Shown: positions 6,548 to 14,166, counted from the first letter of the stretch. The stretch is 17,934 nt of DNA from Dehalococcoidales bacterium (GCA_030640255.1 DAOWJS010000102.1:1-17934), one strand, 5' to 3'. Made by a program: numbers and translations. The notes: generated from the sequence alone by a model not told the origin.

Positions 6548-7621
6548 ATGGCAAAGCAGGCAGTCCTGAAGGAAGAAAAGTTAACCGGAGGTGGAAAGAT
6601 GAAACCGATATTGATAATAGAGGATGAAGCTATTATGAGAGAGTCTCTCCGAGATTGGCTAACCGACGGCGGTTATTACGTGGAGACTGCCAAGGAAGGA
6701 GAAGAAGCGTTAAAAACTATTGCCGAGCGGGACTTTGGTGTTGTCATCCTTGACCTGAAGTTGCCGGGAAAGGACGGGATTGAGGTACTAAAAGAGGCCA
6801 AGGAGAAAAGACCGCAGCTTAAGGGAATCATTATCACCGCTTATCCTTCAGTACCGACAGCGGTAGAGGCGATGAAGGAGGGTGCTGTTGATTATTTACC
6901 TAAACCCTTCGACCTTGATGACCTGGAGAAATTAATCAGGGAGATTCTGGGCCCGGTTCAGGTAGAGATAAGGCCTAAGGCTGCCCCTGAGACAGCTATA
7001 GCTGAACCGTCTGTAGTAGAGGAGGCTAAGGTTGAGGAGGTCATAGCCGTAGCTCCAGAGGAAATCCCAGTTCACCTCAAGCAAGGTAAGGCTCACTTTG
7101 AGGCTGGTCTCTACCAGGAGGCGCTTAAGGAGTTTAAGGCTGTCATCGCCGTGGCTCCAGGCAACATTGAGACCCGTGTCTGGATACGAAAGACCCATGA
7201 AGCACTAACCAAGCCCAAGGTTGAGGGGGTAGTTGAAGGGGAGGCGGCTCCTGCCGAGGGCAAACTGAAAGAGTGCCTATGGATGAAGCTGGGGATGGTG
7301 GCATATCGTATCTGCACCAATGACTACAACTGCCTCACCTGTGAGTTTGACCAGATGATGCAGGAGAAGATGGCTAGCGGTGAAGCTCCAGAGTTTGATG
7401 CCGCACTGGAAAGATTCAAGGAGCTACCCGGTAATCAGAGGCTCTGCCGCTATGCCCTTAAGGGCGATGTCTCCTACCGGATTTGCACCCGCCTCTTCCA
7501 GTGTGCCACCTGCGAGTTTGGTCAAATGATGGAGGATGCCCTCCAGCAGAAACTGGCTAAGCTGGCGGCACGACGAGATGCCCTGCTCAAAAAGGAGCAA
7601 AAAGCTCAAGCCAAAGCGTAA
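6548..7621 (+). CDS. Response regulator with TPR-like segment and twin cysteine-rich repeats
   Basis: There are 357 residues from ATG 6548, which has GGAGG eight bases upstream. A second ATG at 6599 with its own GGAGG would begin directly at the receiver (MKPILIIEDE). Receiver domain: acidic pair at residues 26-27, phosphoacceptor Asp69 (VILDLKLPGKDG), Thr97 and Lys119. An Ala/Glu/Val-rich linker follows, then a TPR-like helical pair (~173-219). The C-terminus holds two related cysteine motifs: Cys243, 256, 262, 265 and Cys300, 313, 319, 322, each ending in YRICT-x4-C-x2-CEF-x-QMM. There is no DNA-binding domain. Similar C...C-x4/5-C-x2-C motifs occur in signalling and glycine-cleavage-H-like proteins of anaerobes, so a metal, Fe-S or redox role is possible but unproven. 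The receiver resembles that of the upstream activator (RESLRDWL near the acidic pocket), suggesting duplication and a shared kinase. Confidence 0.85.
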   Translation: MAKQAVLKEEKLTGGGKMKPILIIEDEAIMRESLRDWLTDGGYYVETAKEGEEALKTIAERDFGVVILDLKLPGKDGIEVLKEAKEKRPQLKGIIITAYPSVPTAVEAMKEGAVDYLPKPFDLDDLEKLIREILGPVQVEIRPKAAPETAIAEPSVVEEAKVEEVIAVAPEEIPVHLKQGKAHFEAGLYQEALKEFKAVIAVAPGNIETRVWIRKTHEALTKPKVEGVVEGEAAPAEGKLKECLWMKLGMVAYRICTNDYNCLTCEFDQMMQEKMASGEAPEFDAALERFKELPGNQRLCRYALKGDVSYRICTRLFQCATCEFGQMMEDALQQKLAKLAARRDALLKKEQKAQAKA

Positions 7622-7650
7622 ATAAAGCACCCATCCCATCCCCATTTCGT

Positions 7651-8757
7651 TTAGTAATCATCACCGAGCAGGTGGACATTGCCCAACCTTACATTTTTTA
7701 ACCCATGTGCCTTCGCTTCAGCCAGACACTCCTCGGCGTGCCGTCGGGAGGTTGGCGGTAGGTCTCTCATCATAAATTGAGGATGAAAGGCAAGGAGGGC
7801 ATAAGGAATGTCAGGGCTAAGAGAGGTAATAAAGGCGGCAATCCTGGAGATTTCTTCCTTATCTACATATCCCGGGATGAGTAAGGTGCTAGCTACCAGA
7901 AAAGGAGGCAAGGGTCTTCTTCTAGCATACTCAGCCAAGAGCTTAAAATTCTCCAGGGTTCTTTTATTGTTTACACCACAGAGGGCGAGGTGCAGTTCCT
8001 CACTCCAAGCCTTGAGGTCAAACTTGATACAACCACCGGAGTTAAAGGAAAGCTCAGCCGCCTGTCGTAATAAGGCGGGATGCATCGAGCCATTGCTCTC
8101 CCAGCAGAGGCGCAGAATCCTGCCTTTACTCCTCTCCAGAGCCAGCCGTGAGGCACGGATAGAATGGGGGAGTTGAGGGGTAGGGTCACCCCCAAAGTAA
8201 CATATGCAGGCAGTGTGGTCATCAACCGCCTGAGCCAGCTCCAAGGCATCAATCTTGCTCTCCTTGGTTGCCGAGTAGCGATAGTGCCAGTTCTGACAGA
8301 AAAGGCAATCAAAGGAGCAGGCCTGATAGAAAACGGCCAGGTTCTTATAGCCATATTCAGCTCCACGAGAGTAAGCAAAGTGAGGATAACCAGCCCCGGT
8401 GCCACCGGGACAGACCCAATCGGCAACACAGTTAGTGGGTAAGGCATCATAATACCAGCTGACATTGCCCATCTTGGCGGTGGCACCTTTGAGTTTATTT
8501 GCCTTGTTGGTGCGCAATCCGCAATAGCCCCTGCCGTCTAGGGGGATACGGCATTCATTGACACAAAGGTGGCACTCGCGTCCCCCTTCAGCCCTGGGCG
8601 GCTGCTGGGGAAGGTTAAAAGGCCTTCTCGCCACACTATGAGCTTTCTCAATCAGGGGGAGAACCCGGGCAAAATCGCCCCGAATACAATCCAGACATAG
8701 CCCCAGGGCTTGAGAAATGAGGGGCGACTCCTGACCACAATGCTGGCATACCGCCAC
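7651..8757 (-). CDS. Radical SAM protein, PFL-activating-enzyme/AmmeMemoRadiSam-like
   Basis: The protein has 368 residues from GTG 8757, chosen because GGGGGAAGG lies eight bases upstream. GTG 8766 would add three residues. The radical SAM cluster is Cys147-x3-Cys151-x2-Cys154 (ACSFDCLFCQNW), the [4Fe-4S] site that cleaves S-adenosylmethionine. Before it are two pairs of CxxC at the N-terminus (Cys4/7, Cys21/24) and a CHLCVNEC plus YCGLR group (Cys62, 65, 69, 79), as in the activating-enzyme relatives found in many anaerobes. A GGDP motif follows the cluster (YFGGDPTPQ). The substrate cannot be deduced: no glycyl radical enzyme or Memo/AMMECR1 gene is adjacent. It is transcribed alone, convergent with the response regulator gene. 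Confidence 0.87.
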   Translation of the reverse strand: MAVCQHCGQESPLISQALGLCLDCIRGDFARVLPLIEKAHSVARRPFNLPQQPPRAEGGRECHLCVNECRIPLDGRGYCGLRTNKANKLKGATAKMGNVSWYYDALPTNCVADWVCPGGTGAGYPHFAYSRGAEYGYKNLAVFYQACSFDCLFCQNWHYRYSATKESKIDALELAQAVDDHTACICYFGGDPTPQLPHSIRASRLALERSKGRILRLCWESNGSMHPALLRQAAELSFNSGGCIKFDLKAWSEELHLALCGVNNKRTLENFKLLAEYARRRPLPPFLVASTLLIPGYVDKEEISRIAAFITSLSPDIPYALLAFHPQFMMRDLPPTSRRHAEECLAEAKAHGLKNVRLGNVHLLGDDY

Positions 8758-8959
8758 AGTTCCCACCTTCCCCCTTTACTAATTTTATCTAAACTAGCCC
8801 TAAGTAGCCGGCATTAGCTAAGTGATTGGTTCAATCATATCGCTTTGAGCTAGAAAATCCACAATGCCAGAGATATAATTGGCCTCGGGGCTTCAAGTTT
8901 ACCATAGAATACAGGGGACGATTAGGGATGAAAACAGTTTTAATCTATAGCCCGGAAAT

Positions 8960-9766
8960 CTAGTGCTCAACCTGTTTAACCTGATAGCGCAACTTGCCTG
9001 CCGGGGCTACTACCTCAACTACTTTTCCCTGACCTTGACCAATAAGGGCTCTACCTATTGGTGAAGCACTGGAAATCTTACCTTGGGTCGGGTCAACCTC
9101 CCGGGGACTGACTATGGTATAGTGCAGTTCTTCCCCAGAAGCCAGGTCAAGCAAGGTAACGCTATCACCAATGCCTACCTTAAGGGTAACCTTTGGTTCA
9201 CTATCAATAATAGTAGCTGACTTTAGAGTTCCTTCCAGCTCTTTAATCCGACCTTCTATCTGCCCGTGCTGCTCTCTAGCTGCCTCCAGGGGTGCATTCT
9301 CGCGAAAGTCTTTGTCGGCCGCGGCGCTACGCATTTCATCGATAGCCTGAAGGCGCTTACTCTTAAGGGCATCAAGCTCAGCCTTCAATTCAGCATAGCC
9401 CTGCTGAGTTAAAGAGATAGTCTGGGGCAAACCCCGCCGGGATGAAGACCGCAATAAGGTTTTTCCCTTCTTAGCCTTAAGCTGGGTAGCCAGATTAGCC
9501 TTACTCCACCCCTCCTTTTTAGCGTAAATCAAAAAAGCTCGAATTAACTCGAGCTTTTTCATATAATTGGTATCCGATAATGATAACCGCTCAGCATAGT
9601 TAGCCACCTCAGGGGCAGTAAGCCCCGCCAAAGGTCGCTCCCACCCATACCAGCGAACAAACCTATATACCTCCTGCTGGCTGGCGCCTCTTGCTTCGGG
9701 TGATAAGCTAGCCAGAAAACGAGTAGCCGCTTCACCCAGACTTAGACTCTCTTGGTCACTGTTCAC
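8960..9766 (-). CDS. greA: GreA-family transcription elongation factor with N-terminal recombinase-type helical domain
   Basis: The protein has 268 residues, against about 158 for normal GreA. Residues ~1-95 are helical and resemble the SAM-like N-terminal domain of tyrosine recombinases (FLASLSPEARGASQQEVYRFVRWYGW, then LSDTNYMKKLELIRAFLIYAKKEGW); no catalytic recombinase domain follows. Residues ~117-185 are the GreA coiled coil. Its tip DKDFREN carries Asp153 and Glu156, equivalent to the pair that positions Mg2+ for RNA cleavage in backtracked polymerase. Residues ~190-266 are the FKBP-like C-terminal domain (SPIGRALIGQ). The start is GTG 9766 with a G-rich site upstream. The likely role is rescue of stalled RNA polymerase; the extra domain may bind nucleic acid. 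An 11-base inverted repeat followed by T residues lies inside the gene at 9532-9559. Confidence 0.9.
   Translation of the reverse strand: MNSDQESLSLGEAATRFLASLSPEARGASQQEVYRFVRWYGWERPLAGLTAPEVANYAERLSLSDTNYMKKLELIRAFLIYAKKEGWSKANLATQLKAKKGKTLLRSSSRRGLPQTISLTQQGYAELKAELDALKSKRLQAIDEMRSAAADKDFRENAPLEAAREQHGQIEGRIKELEGTLKSATIIDSEPKVTLKVGIGDSVTLLDLASGEELHYTIVSPREVDPTQGKISSASPIGRALIGQGQGKVVEVVAPAGKLRYQVKQVEH
9532..9559 (-). terminator. Terminator-like hairpin inside the greA coding region
   Basis: AAAAAGCTCGA and TCGAGCTTTTT form a perfect 11-base inverted repeat around a 6-base loop. On the mRNA strand the stem ends in a run of six U. It falls at codons ~70-80, between the N-terminal domain and the GreA part. 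The structure is clear; termination is inferred, and the G/C part of the stem is only six base pairs. Confidence 0.55.
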
Positions 9767-9839
9767 CCCCAGGATACCCCCAATATAAATATGGCTAGGT
9801 CTAATCTTACTATTCTAGACATATATTGGTCAAACGACA

Positions 9840-10523
9840 TTAGAGATTGCTTAGTAACCTATCCCCCTGACCCCCTTCCCTTAATAAAAGATTGTTTAAC
9901 AACCCCTCACCCTTTATCCCTCTCCCCTTCATAAGGGGAGAGGGAAGAGAAATTCTTAAAGGGGCTTCGCCCCTTTTAATCCCTTTGCTAAAAAACTCTT
10001 AATAACGGGGAGTGTAGGAAAGAGAGGGGCTTCGCCCCTCTCTAATCCTTCCATAGGAAGGACTTCCCCCCCCTCCTTTGAAATATATATGGGGTGTTTA
10101 AGAGAGGCGCTAGCCCCTCTTTTCTATTCTTTCCCCCTCTCCTTAAAAGTAGAATCAAAGGGAGGCGATACTAAAGAAGAGTTAAAGAGAGGCTTGGCCT
10201 CTCTTATATAATCGGTTCCTCCCTGCCTCTTGATAAGGGGAAGGTTGAAGGGGCAAAGCCCCTCTCTAAAATTCCCTTTTCCCCCTTGTAGAAGCACACT
10301 ATTGGCAATAAGGTTGCTCATCAATAGGGTGGCAAAGAGGAGCAAAGTGACCAAGGGAGTCCAAGAGGGGGCAGAGTCCTCTCTTTCTTGTTCCTTCCCC
10401 CTCTCCCTTGAAGGAGACCATAACAAAGGGGAGTCTAAGAGGGGCATAGCCCCTCTTTTCTACTCCTTCCCCCTCTCCTTTTAAGGAGAGGGGGACAAAG
10501 GGGGTGAGGTCAATAGACAATCT
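9840..10523. repeat. Hairpin-rich composite repeat element, copy A
   Basis: This gene-free stretch is built of palindromes. The left end (9903-9944) contains a perfect 12-base hairpin CCCTCTCCCCTT/AAGGGGAGAGGG. The right end (10469-10509) is its inverted counterpart, with a 12-base hairpin and GGGGGTGAGG. Between them are stems at 9958-9976 (GGGGC-TTC-GCCCC), 10021-10043, 10046-10062, 10185-10205, 10249-10263 and 10437-10457. A central module at 10293-10316 (AGCACACTATTGG onward) is shared with copy B at 14491-14514, 22 of 24 bases identical. The terminal similarity AGATTGTTTAACAACC (from 9890) suggests the element extends a little past the hairpins and reaches the end of the reductase gene. 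Open frames here are low-complexity artefacts. Confidence 0.8.
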
Positions 10524-11703
10524 TATCAGCCCGGAAAGGAATCTTCATTACCCCAATAGCCTTAGATATTGCCTTATGTGCCAGTAATCTCAATACCGCC
10601 TCAGCATGCCAGTCAAAAGACAAGTCCTCCTCGCTGAGTAAGGCCTCATCAATGCCGCTGGATTTTATTATGTCAAATAAACGGTCAATCTGTTGGTCGC
10701 TGAGGCGCTCATAAAATTTCCGAGCCCGGTAGCCTCTCTTCAGCTCTCGTCCTAGCTTCCCCTTCCACTCCCGCTCATAGTTAGCCAGATTCTTAGCCGT
10801 CAGGGCATCACTTGCCAGCGCCCGGTGCAAATTATTAGCCGCGATGTCAGCACAAATGAGACCATAGTAGATGCCGCCACCAGTGGTTGGCTTCACCTGT
10901 CCGGCTGCACTCCCCACCACTATCACTCTCTGCCCATAGGTTCTAGCCAACGGCTTTAGTGGAATCCCGCCATAGCTTAACTCAGCCTCAGCCAAAACTA
11001 CTTTCCCCTGAGCTAACAGGGACGACATTAACTTCCTCAGATAGTGCCCGGGGTTAAGGCGCGACAGCAATCCCACCCGAGCTCTCGGCGATGAGGTCGG
11101 CACCAGCCAGGCAAAAAAGCCAGGAGCTATATCCTGACCAAAGTAAACCTCAACCTCATCTACCCCGGTTGTTTCCACCTCAGCCTGAGCCCCCGTAACC
11201 AAATCGCCAAACTTGCCTAAACCCAACCCCTCAGCAAGTCTGGAGCCAAAGCCAGTGGCAATAACCACCGCTCTGGCGTCAAGGTCTAACTTCTCTCCCT
11301 GACGAGTTGCCTCAATCTTAACCCTATCCTCCCCCACCGTTACGCCCCTGACCTGACTACTTAAAAGATATTCCGCTCCTTCACCCTGAGCCCGGCTGAC
11401 AATAGCCATATCAAAAGCAGCTCGGTCTACAACGCATGCCTGTGGTTCCTGTCTCCACACCCTGAGTAACCGTCCTGAAGGTGAAAATAACTTGGCGCTA
11501 TTTGCCCACTTCAAAATAACCTTGTCATCAATGCCAAAGGTGCTAACACACTCCCGACCAATAAGACCGGTGCAGCAAACCCTCTCCCCCAGCCTTGCCT
11601 TCGCCTCCAACACCACCACCCCGTATCCCATCCCCGCCAGCTTATAAGCGGTATAACTCCCGGCTGGTCCACCACCGATAACGGCTACATCATACAATTT
11701 CAC
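10510..11703 (-). CDS. Geranylgeranyl-reductase-family FAD-dependent oxidoreductase
   Basis: This is a 397-residue flavoprotein. The N-terminal FAD-binding motif is VIGGGPAGS (8-16), followed by GERVCCTGLIG (39-49). The CxTG motif is typical of geranylgeranyl reductase and digeranylgeranylglycerophospholipid reductase relatives. The second FAD segment VIVVGSAAGQVKPTTGGGIYYGL is at 260-282. Family members reduce isoprenoid double bonds in lipids, quinones or chlorophyll side chains; the substrate here is not evident. The start is GTG 11703 with GGTGGAG upstream. It lies 177 bases downstream of thi4 on the same strand, with no clear terminator between, so it may be read from the thiamine operon. 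Its last codons and stop lie in sequence resembling the end of the neighbouring repeat element. Confidence 0.88.
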   Translation of the reverse strand: MKLYDVAVIGGGPAGSYTAYKLAGMGYGVVVLEAKARLGERVCCTGLIGRECVSTFGIDDKVILKWANSAKLFSPSGRLLRVWRQEPQACVVDRAAFDMAIVSRAQGEGAEYLLSSQVRGVTVGEDRVKIEATRQGEKLDLDARAVVIATGFGSRLAEGLGLGKFGDLVTGAQAEVETTGVDEVEVYFGQDIAPGFFAWLVPTSSPRARVGLLSRLNPGHYLRKLMSSLLAQGKVVLAEAELSYGGIPLKPLARTYGQRVIVVGSAAGQVKPTTGGGIYYGLICADIAANNLHRALASDALTAKNLANYEREWKGKLGRELKRGYRARKFYERLSDQQIDRLFDIIKSSGIDEALLSEEDLSFDWHAEAVLRLLAHKAISKAIGVMKIPFRADKIVY

Positions 11704-11880
11704 TTCTCCACCTACCGGAACATTTTACTCCGCCTTTATTCCCGACCACAACTAGCCCGTGAAAAAACAGTGAGAGGAAATTACTAAGACAGAGAGGAGG
11801 ATAAATACTATGAACCAACAGTAACGGAGCTTAAGCTGTATACCACAGACCCCACCTAAATTAAAAACACTACCCATTGG

Positions 11881-12672
11881 TTAAGATACTTTTAGCTGTG
11901 GCAAAAGCTCTATGGCAACCTCAGCGGCTCGCTTCCCGGAAAGAAGCATACCCCCGAAGATAGGCCCCATCCTAGGTGCTCCAAAAACAGCATTAGCTGC
12001 CATGCCGGCAACAATTAGACCGGGATAGACCTCCCGGGTATTCTCTATTATTTGCCTTTCTCCCATCTCAGCCCACATCGGTTTCTCCCCCATTACTCTA
12101 CCTGCCTTCGTCCTTAATTTGGCACCGATTTTATTCACTACTATTTGGCAGATTTCGCTGGCATGCCCAGTAGCATCTATCACTATCTTTGCCCGCATGG
12201 CTAAAGGGTCTACATGCAGTCCAGCTAGCGAAACCGCACTCCAGTTCAACACCAAGCCGGTTACCCTATCATCCCCCCTGACCATCACATCCTCAATGCA
12301 AATCAAGTTGAATATCCTGGCTCCGGCCTTTATTGCTTTGGAGCAGATAGTTGAGACGGCCTCCAGGGCATCAGCAATATAGTAGTCGTTTCCATACTCT
12401 TTGGTGGCTACGTCAAACTCATCCAATAGCTTCTTTCCCGCTTCCTGCACCACGATACGATTGAACATCATCCCTCCCCCAGGCATGCCACCGCCAACAC
12501 GGAGCTGCTTTTCAAATACCACCGTTTTCACCCCCGCCTTTGCCAGATAATAAGCCGCCGTCATGCCGGCTGGCCCAGCTCCGCCTATAGCCACGTCAAC
12601 CTCCATAGCCTCGGTAAAGTCCTTTACAAAGCTTTCGACTATTGCCTTAGATATGGTTACCTCGTCGAGCAT
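11881..12672 (-). CDS. thi4: Thiamine thiazole synthase, Thi4 family (catalytic His type)
   Basis: Thi4 makes the adenylated thiazole precursor of thiamine from NAD+, glycine and a sulfur source. The start is ATG 12672, with AGGAGGG five bases upstream, giving 263 residues; the GTG at 12690 has no such site. FAD/NAD-binding motif: VAIGGAGPAGMTAAYYLAKAG (split here: residues ~27-47). Further motifs are GGGMPGGGMMFN (61-72), DATGH and GAPRMGPIFGGMLLSG near the C-terminus. In the segment GLHVDP, His153 sits where yeast Thi4 has the Cys that is consumed as sulfur donor. Archaeal enzymes with His there use sulfide and turn over repeatedly, so that mechanism is expected here. It lies 42 bases after thiC, in the same riboswitch-controlled unit. 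Confidence 0.94.
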   Translation of the reverse strand: MLDEVTISKAIVESFVKDFTEAMEVDVAIGGAGPAGMTAAYYLAKAGVKTVVFEKQLRVGGGMPGGGMMFNRIVVQEAGKKLLDEFDVATKEYGNDYYIADALEAVSTICSKAIKAGARIFNLICIEDVMVRGDDRVTGLVLNWSAVSLAGLHVDPLAMRAKIVIDATGHASEICQIVVNKIGAKLRTKAGRVMGEKPMWAEMGERQIIENTREVYPGLIVAGMAANAVFGAPRMGPIFGGMLLSGKRAAEVAIELLPQLKVS

Positions 12673-12714
12673 ATTCCCTCCTGTTGCCACGTTACCTTTT
12701 TATTGTATCACCAG

Positions 12715-14013
12715 CTAGAAACCTTTAGGTGCTGAGACGCCCAAATACTTTTCCACCAGCACCATAGCACAGAACTCCCCACACATACTGCAGGCCTCTC
12801 CCGCCGAAGCATGCCTACTATGGACTTGGCGAGACCGCTTAGGGTCTAAGGACAGCCTGGCTTGCTCCTCCCATTCAAGCTTCTTTCGCGCCACCGACAT
12901 CTTCCTATCCCACTCCTCAGCACCCTTCACCCCTTTAACAATATCACCAGCATGGGCAGCAATGCGCGAGGCGATTACCCCCAGCTTTACATCCTCAGGG
13001 TCAGGCAGAGAAAGGTGCTCCGATGGGGTTACATAGCATAGAAAATCGGTGCCGGCAGCGGCAGCGATAGCACCACCGATAGCCCCGGTGATATGGTCAT
13101 AGCCGGCAGCTACATCAGTCACCAGTGGACCCAGAACATAGAACGGAGCCCCCTTGCAGATAGACTTCTCTAAACGAACATTAGCCTCAATTTGATTCAA
13201 GGGCAGGTGTCCTGGACCCTCAACCATTACCTGAACCCCAGCCTGCTGTGCCCGCAGCACCAACTCTCCGATAACAAGTAACTCCTCTACTTGAGCCCGG
13301 TCAGTAGCATCAGCCAGACAACCGGGACGCATCCCGTCCCCAAGGCTCAGTGTCACGTCAAACTCCCGGGCTAACTCCAGTAAGCGGTCATAATATTCAT
13401 AGAGCGGGTTCTCGCGCTCATTGTAGAGCATCCAGCCTATCAGAAAAGCACCCCCACGAGATACCACATCAGCTACTCTTCCCTGCTGCTTAAGGCAGGC
13501 AATGGCTGACCGGGTTACGCCACAATGCACCGTTATGAAATCAACACCATCACGAATATGTTCTTCAATAGCGGCAAATAGGTCATCAACCGTCATCTTG
13601 ACTATGGCGCCGTGTCTACCTATCGCCTCAATTCCGGCTTGATAAATAGGCACCGTCCCTATCGGTAAGGAGCTTGAGCCAATAATAGCCCGCCGGATAG
13701 CCGATATATCGCCGCCAGTGCTCAAATCCATAACCGTGTCTGCCCCGGAATCAATGGCAACCTTTAGCTTTTCCAGCTCGGTATCAATATTGCCGAAATC
13801 AGAAGATGTCCCAATATTGGCATTGACCTTGGTAGACAGCCCCTGACCTATGCCACAAGGAATAAGTTTGGAGTGCTTAGTATTAGCCGGAATTACCATC
13901 GTCCCGCCAGCCACACCCTGCCGGATAGACTCAGCTTCCACCCCCTCTTGCTTAGCTACCAAGCTCATTTGTAGTGAAGTAATACCTTTCCTGGCTAATT
14001 CTAATTGAGTCAT
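12715..14013 (-). CDS. thiC: Phosphomethylpyrimidine synthase
   Basis: ThiC is a non-canonical radical SAM enzyme that rearranges aminoimidazole ribotide into the pyrimidine part of thiamine. The start is ATG 14013 with AAGGAGG six bases upstream, giving 432 residues; an upstream TTG frame start at 14040 would lie in the terminator T-tract. Hallmarks: NANIGTS (~65-71), DLSTGGD (~95-101), VHCGVT, GDGMRPGC, EGPGHLP and DHITGAIGGA. The C-terminal cluster motif is CSMCGEFC (Cys408, 411, 415), the Cx2Cx3C spacing seen in many anaerobe and archaeal ThiC, rather than the Cx2Cx4C of E. coli. It follows a TPP riboswitch and precedes thi4. The short length is explained by lack of the N-terminal extension found in proteobacterial ThiC. 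Confidence 0.97.
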   Translation of the reverse strand: MTQLELARKGITSLQMSLVAKQEGVEAESIRQGVAGGTMVIPANTKHSKLIPCGIGQGLSTKVNANIGTSSDFGNIDTELEKLKVAIDSGADTVMDLSTGGDISAIRRAIIGSSSLPIGTVPIYQAGIEAIGRHGAIVKMTVDDLFAAIEEHIRDGVDFITVHCGVTRSAIACLKQQGRVADVVSRGGAFLIGWMLYNERENPLYEYYDRLLELAREFDVTLSLGDGMRPGCLADATDRAQVEELLVIGELVLRAQQAGVQVMVEGPGHLPLNQIEANVRLEKSICKGAPFYVLGPLVTDVAAGYDHITGAIGGAIAAAAGTDFLCYVTPSEHLSLPDPEDVKLGVIASRIAAHAGDIVKGVKGAEEWDRKMSVARKKLEWEEQARLSLDPKRSRQVHSRHASAGEACSMCGEFCAMVLVEKYLGVSAPKGF

Positions 14014-14025
14014 ACCTGCCTCCTT

Positions 14026-14070
14026 AAAAACAAAAACCAAGGGCTACGGCACTCATTACCAGACCCTTGG
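14026..14070 (-). terminator. Riboswitch expression platform: intrinsic terminator
   Basis: On the minus strand CCAAGGG (14070-14064) pairs with CCCTTGG (14043-14037), followed by TTTTTGTTTTT, just before the thiC ribosome site. The overlapping small hairpin AGACC-AAG-GGTCT (14073-14061) uses the same CCAAGGG bases and could act as the antiterminator. TPP binding should therefore stop transcription ahead of thiC. Confidence 0.85.
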
Positions 14071-14082
14071 TCTAGGTCACCG

Positions 14083-14166
14083 CCGCTTCCCTACGCTCGC
14101 ATTACCGAGATCAGGTTCACAGGGTTGGCATCAAAACACCTCTCAGCCTTTGAGCACCCCTAGCGG
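14083..14166 (-). promoter_or_regulatory. TPP riboswitch aptamer (THI element)
   Basis: Read on the minus strand this is a complete thi-box: P1 arms CCGCT (14166-14162) and AGCGG (14087-14083), then GGGGTGC, GGCTGAGAGG, ACCC-TGTGAACCTGATC and GTAATGCGAGCGTAGGGAAG. The conserved CTGAGA and ACCTGAT cores that bind the pyrimidine and pyrophosphate are intact. It sits directly upstream of thiC. Confidence 0.97.

Noticed and set aside
7971..8486. 171-codon frame overlapping the radical SAM gene on the same strand
   Set aside because: It is out of frame with a clear radical SAM protein and shows no domain.
10124..10520. Open frames of 73-107 codons within repeat copy A
   Set aside because: They translate the hairpin modules into low-complexity peptides, overlap on both strands and have no ribosome sites.
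11795..11825. GAGGAGG followed by ATG on the plus strand between thi4 and the reductase
   Set aside because: The frame stops after four codons, and both flanking genes are on the other strand.
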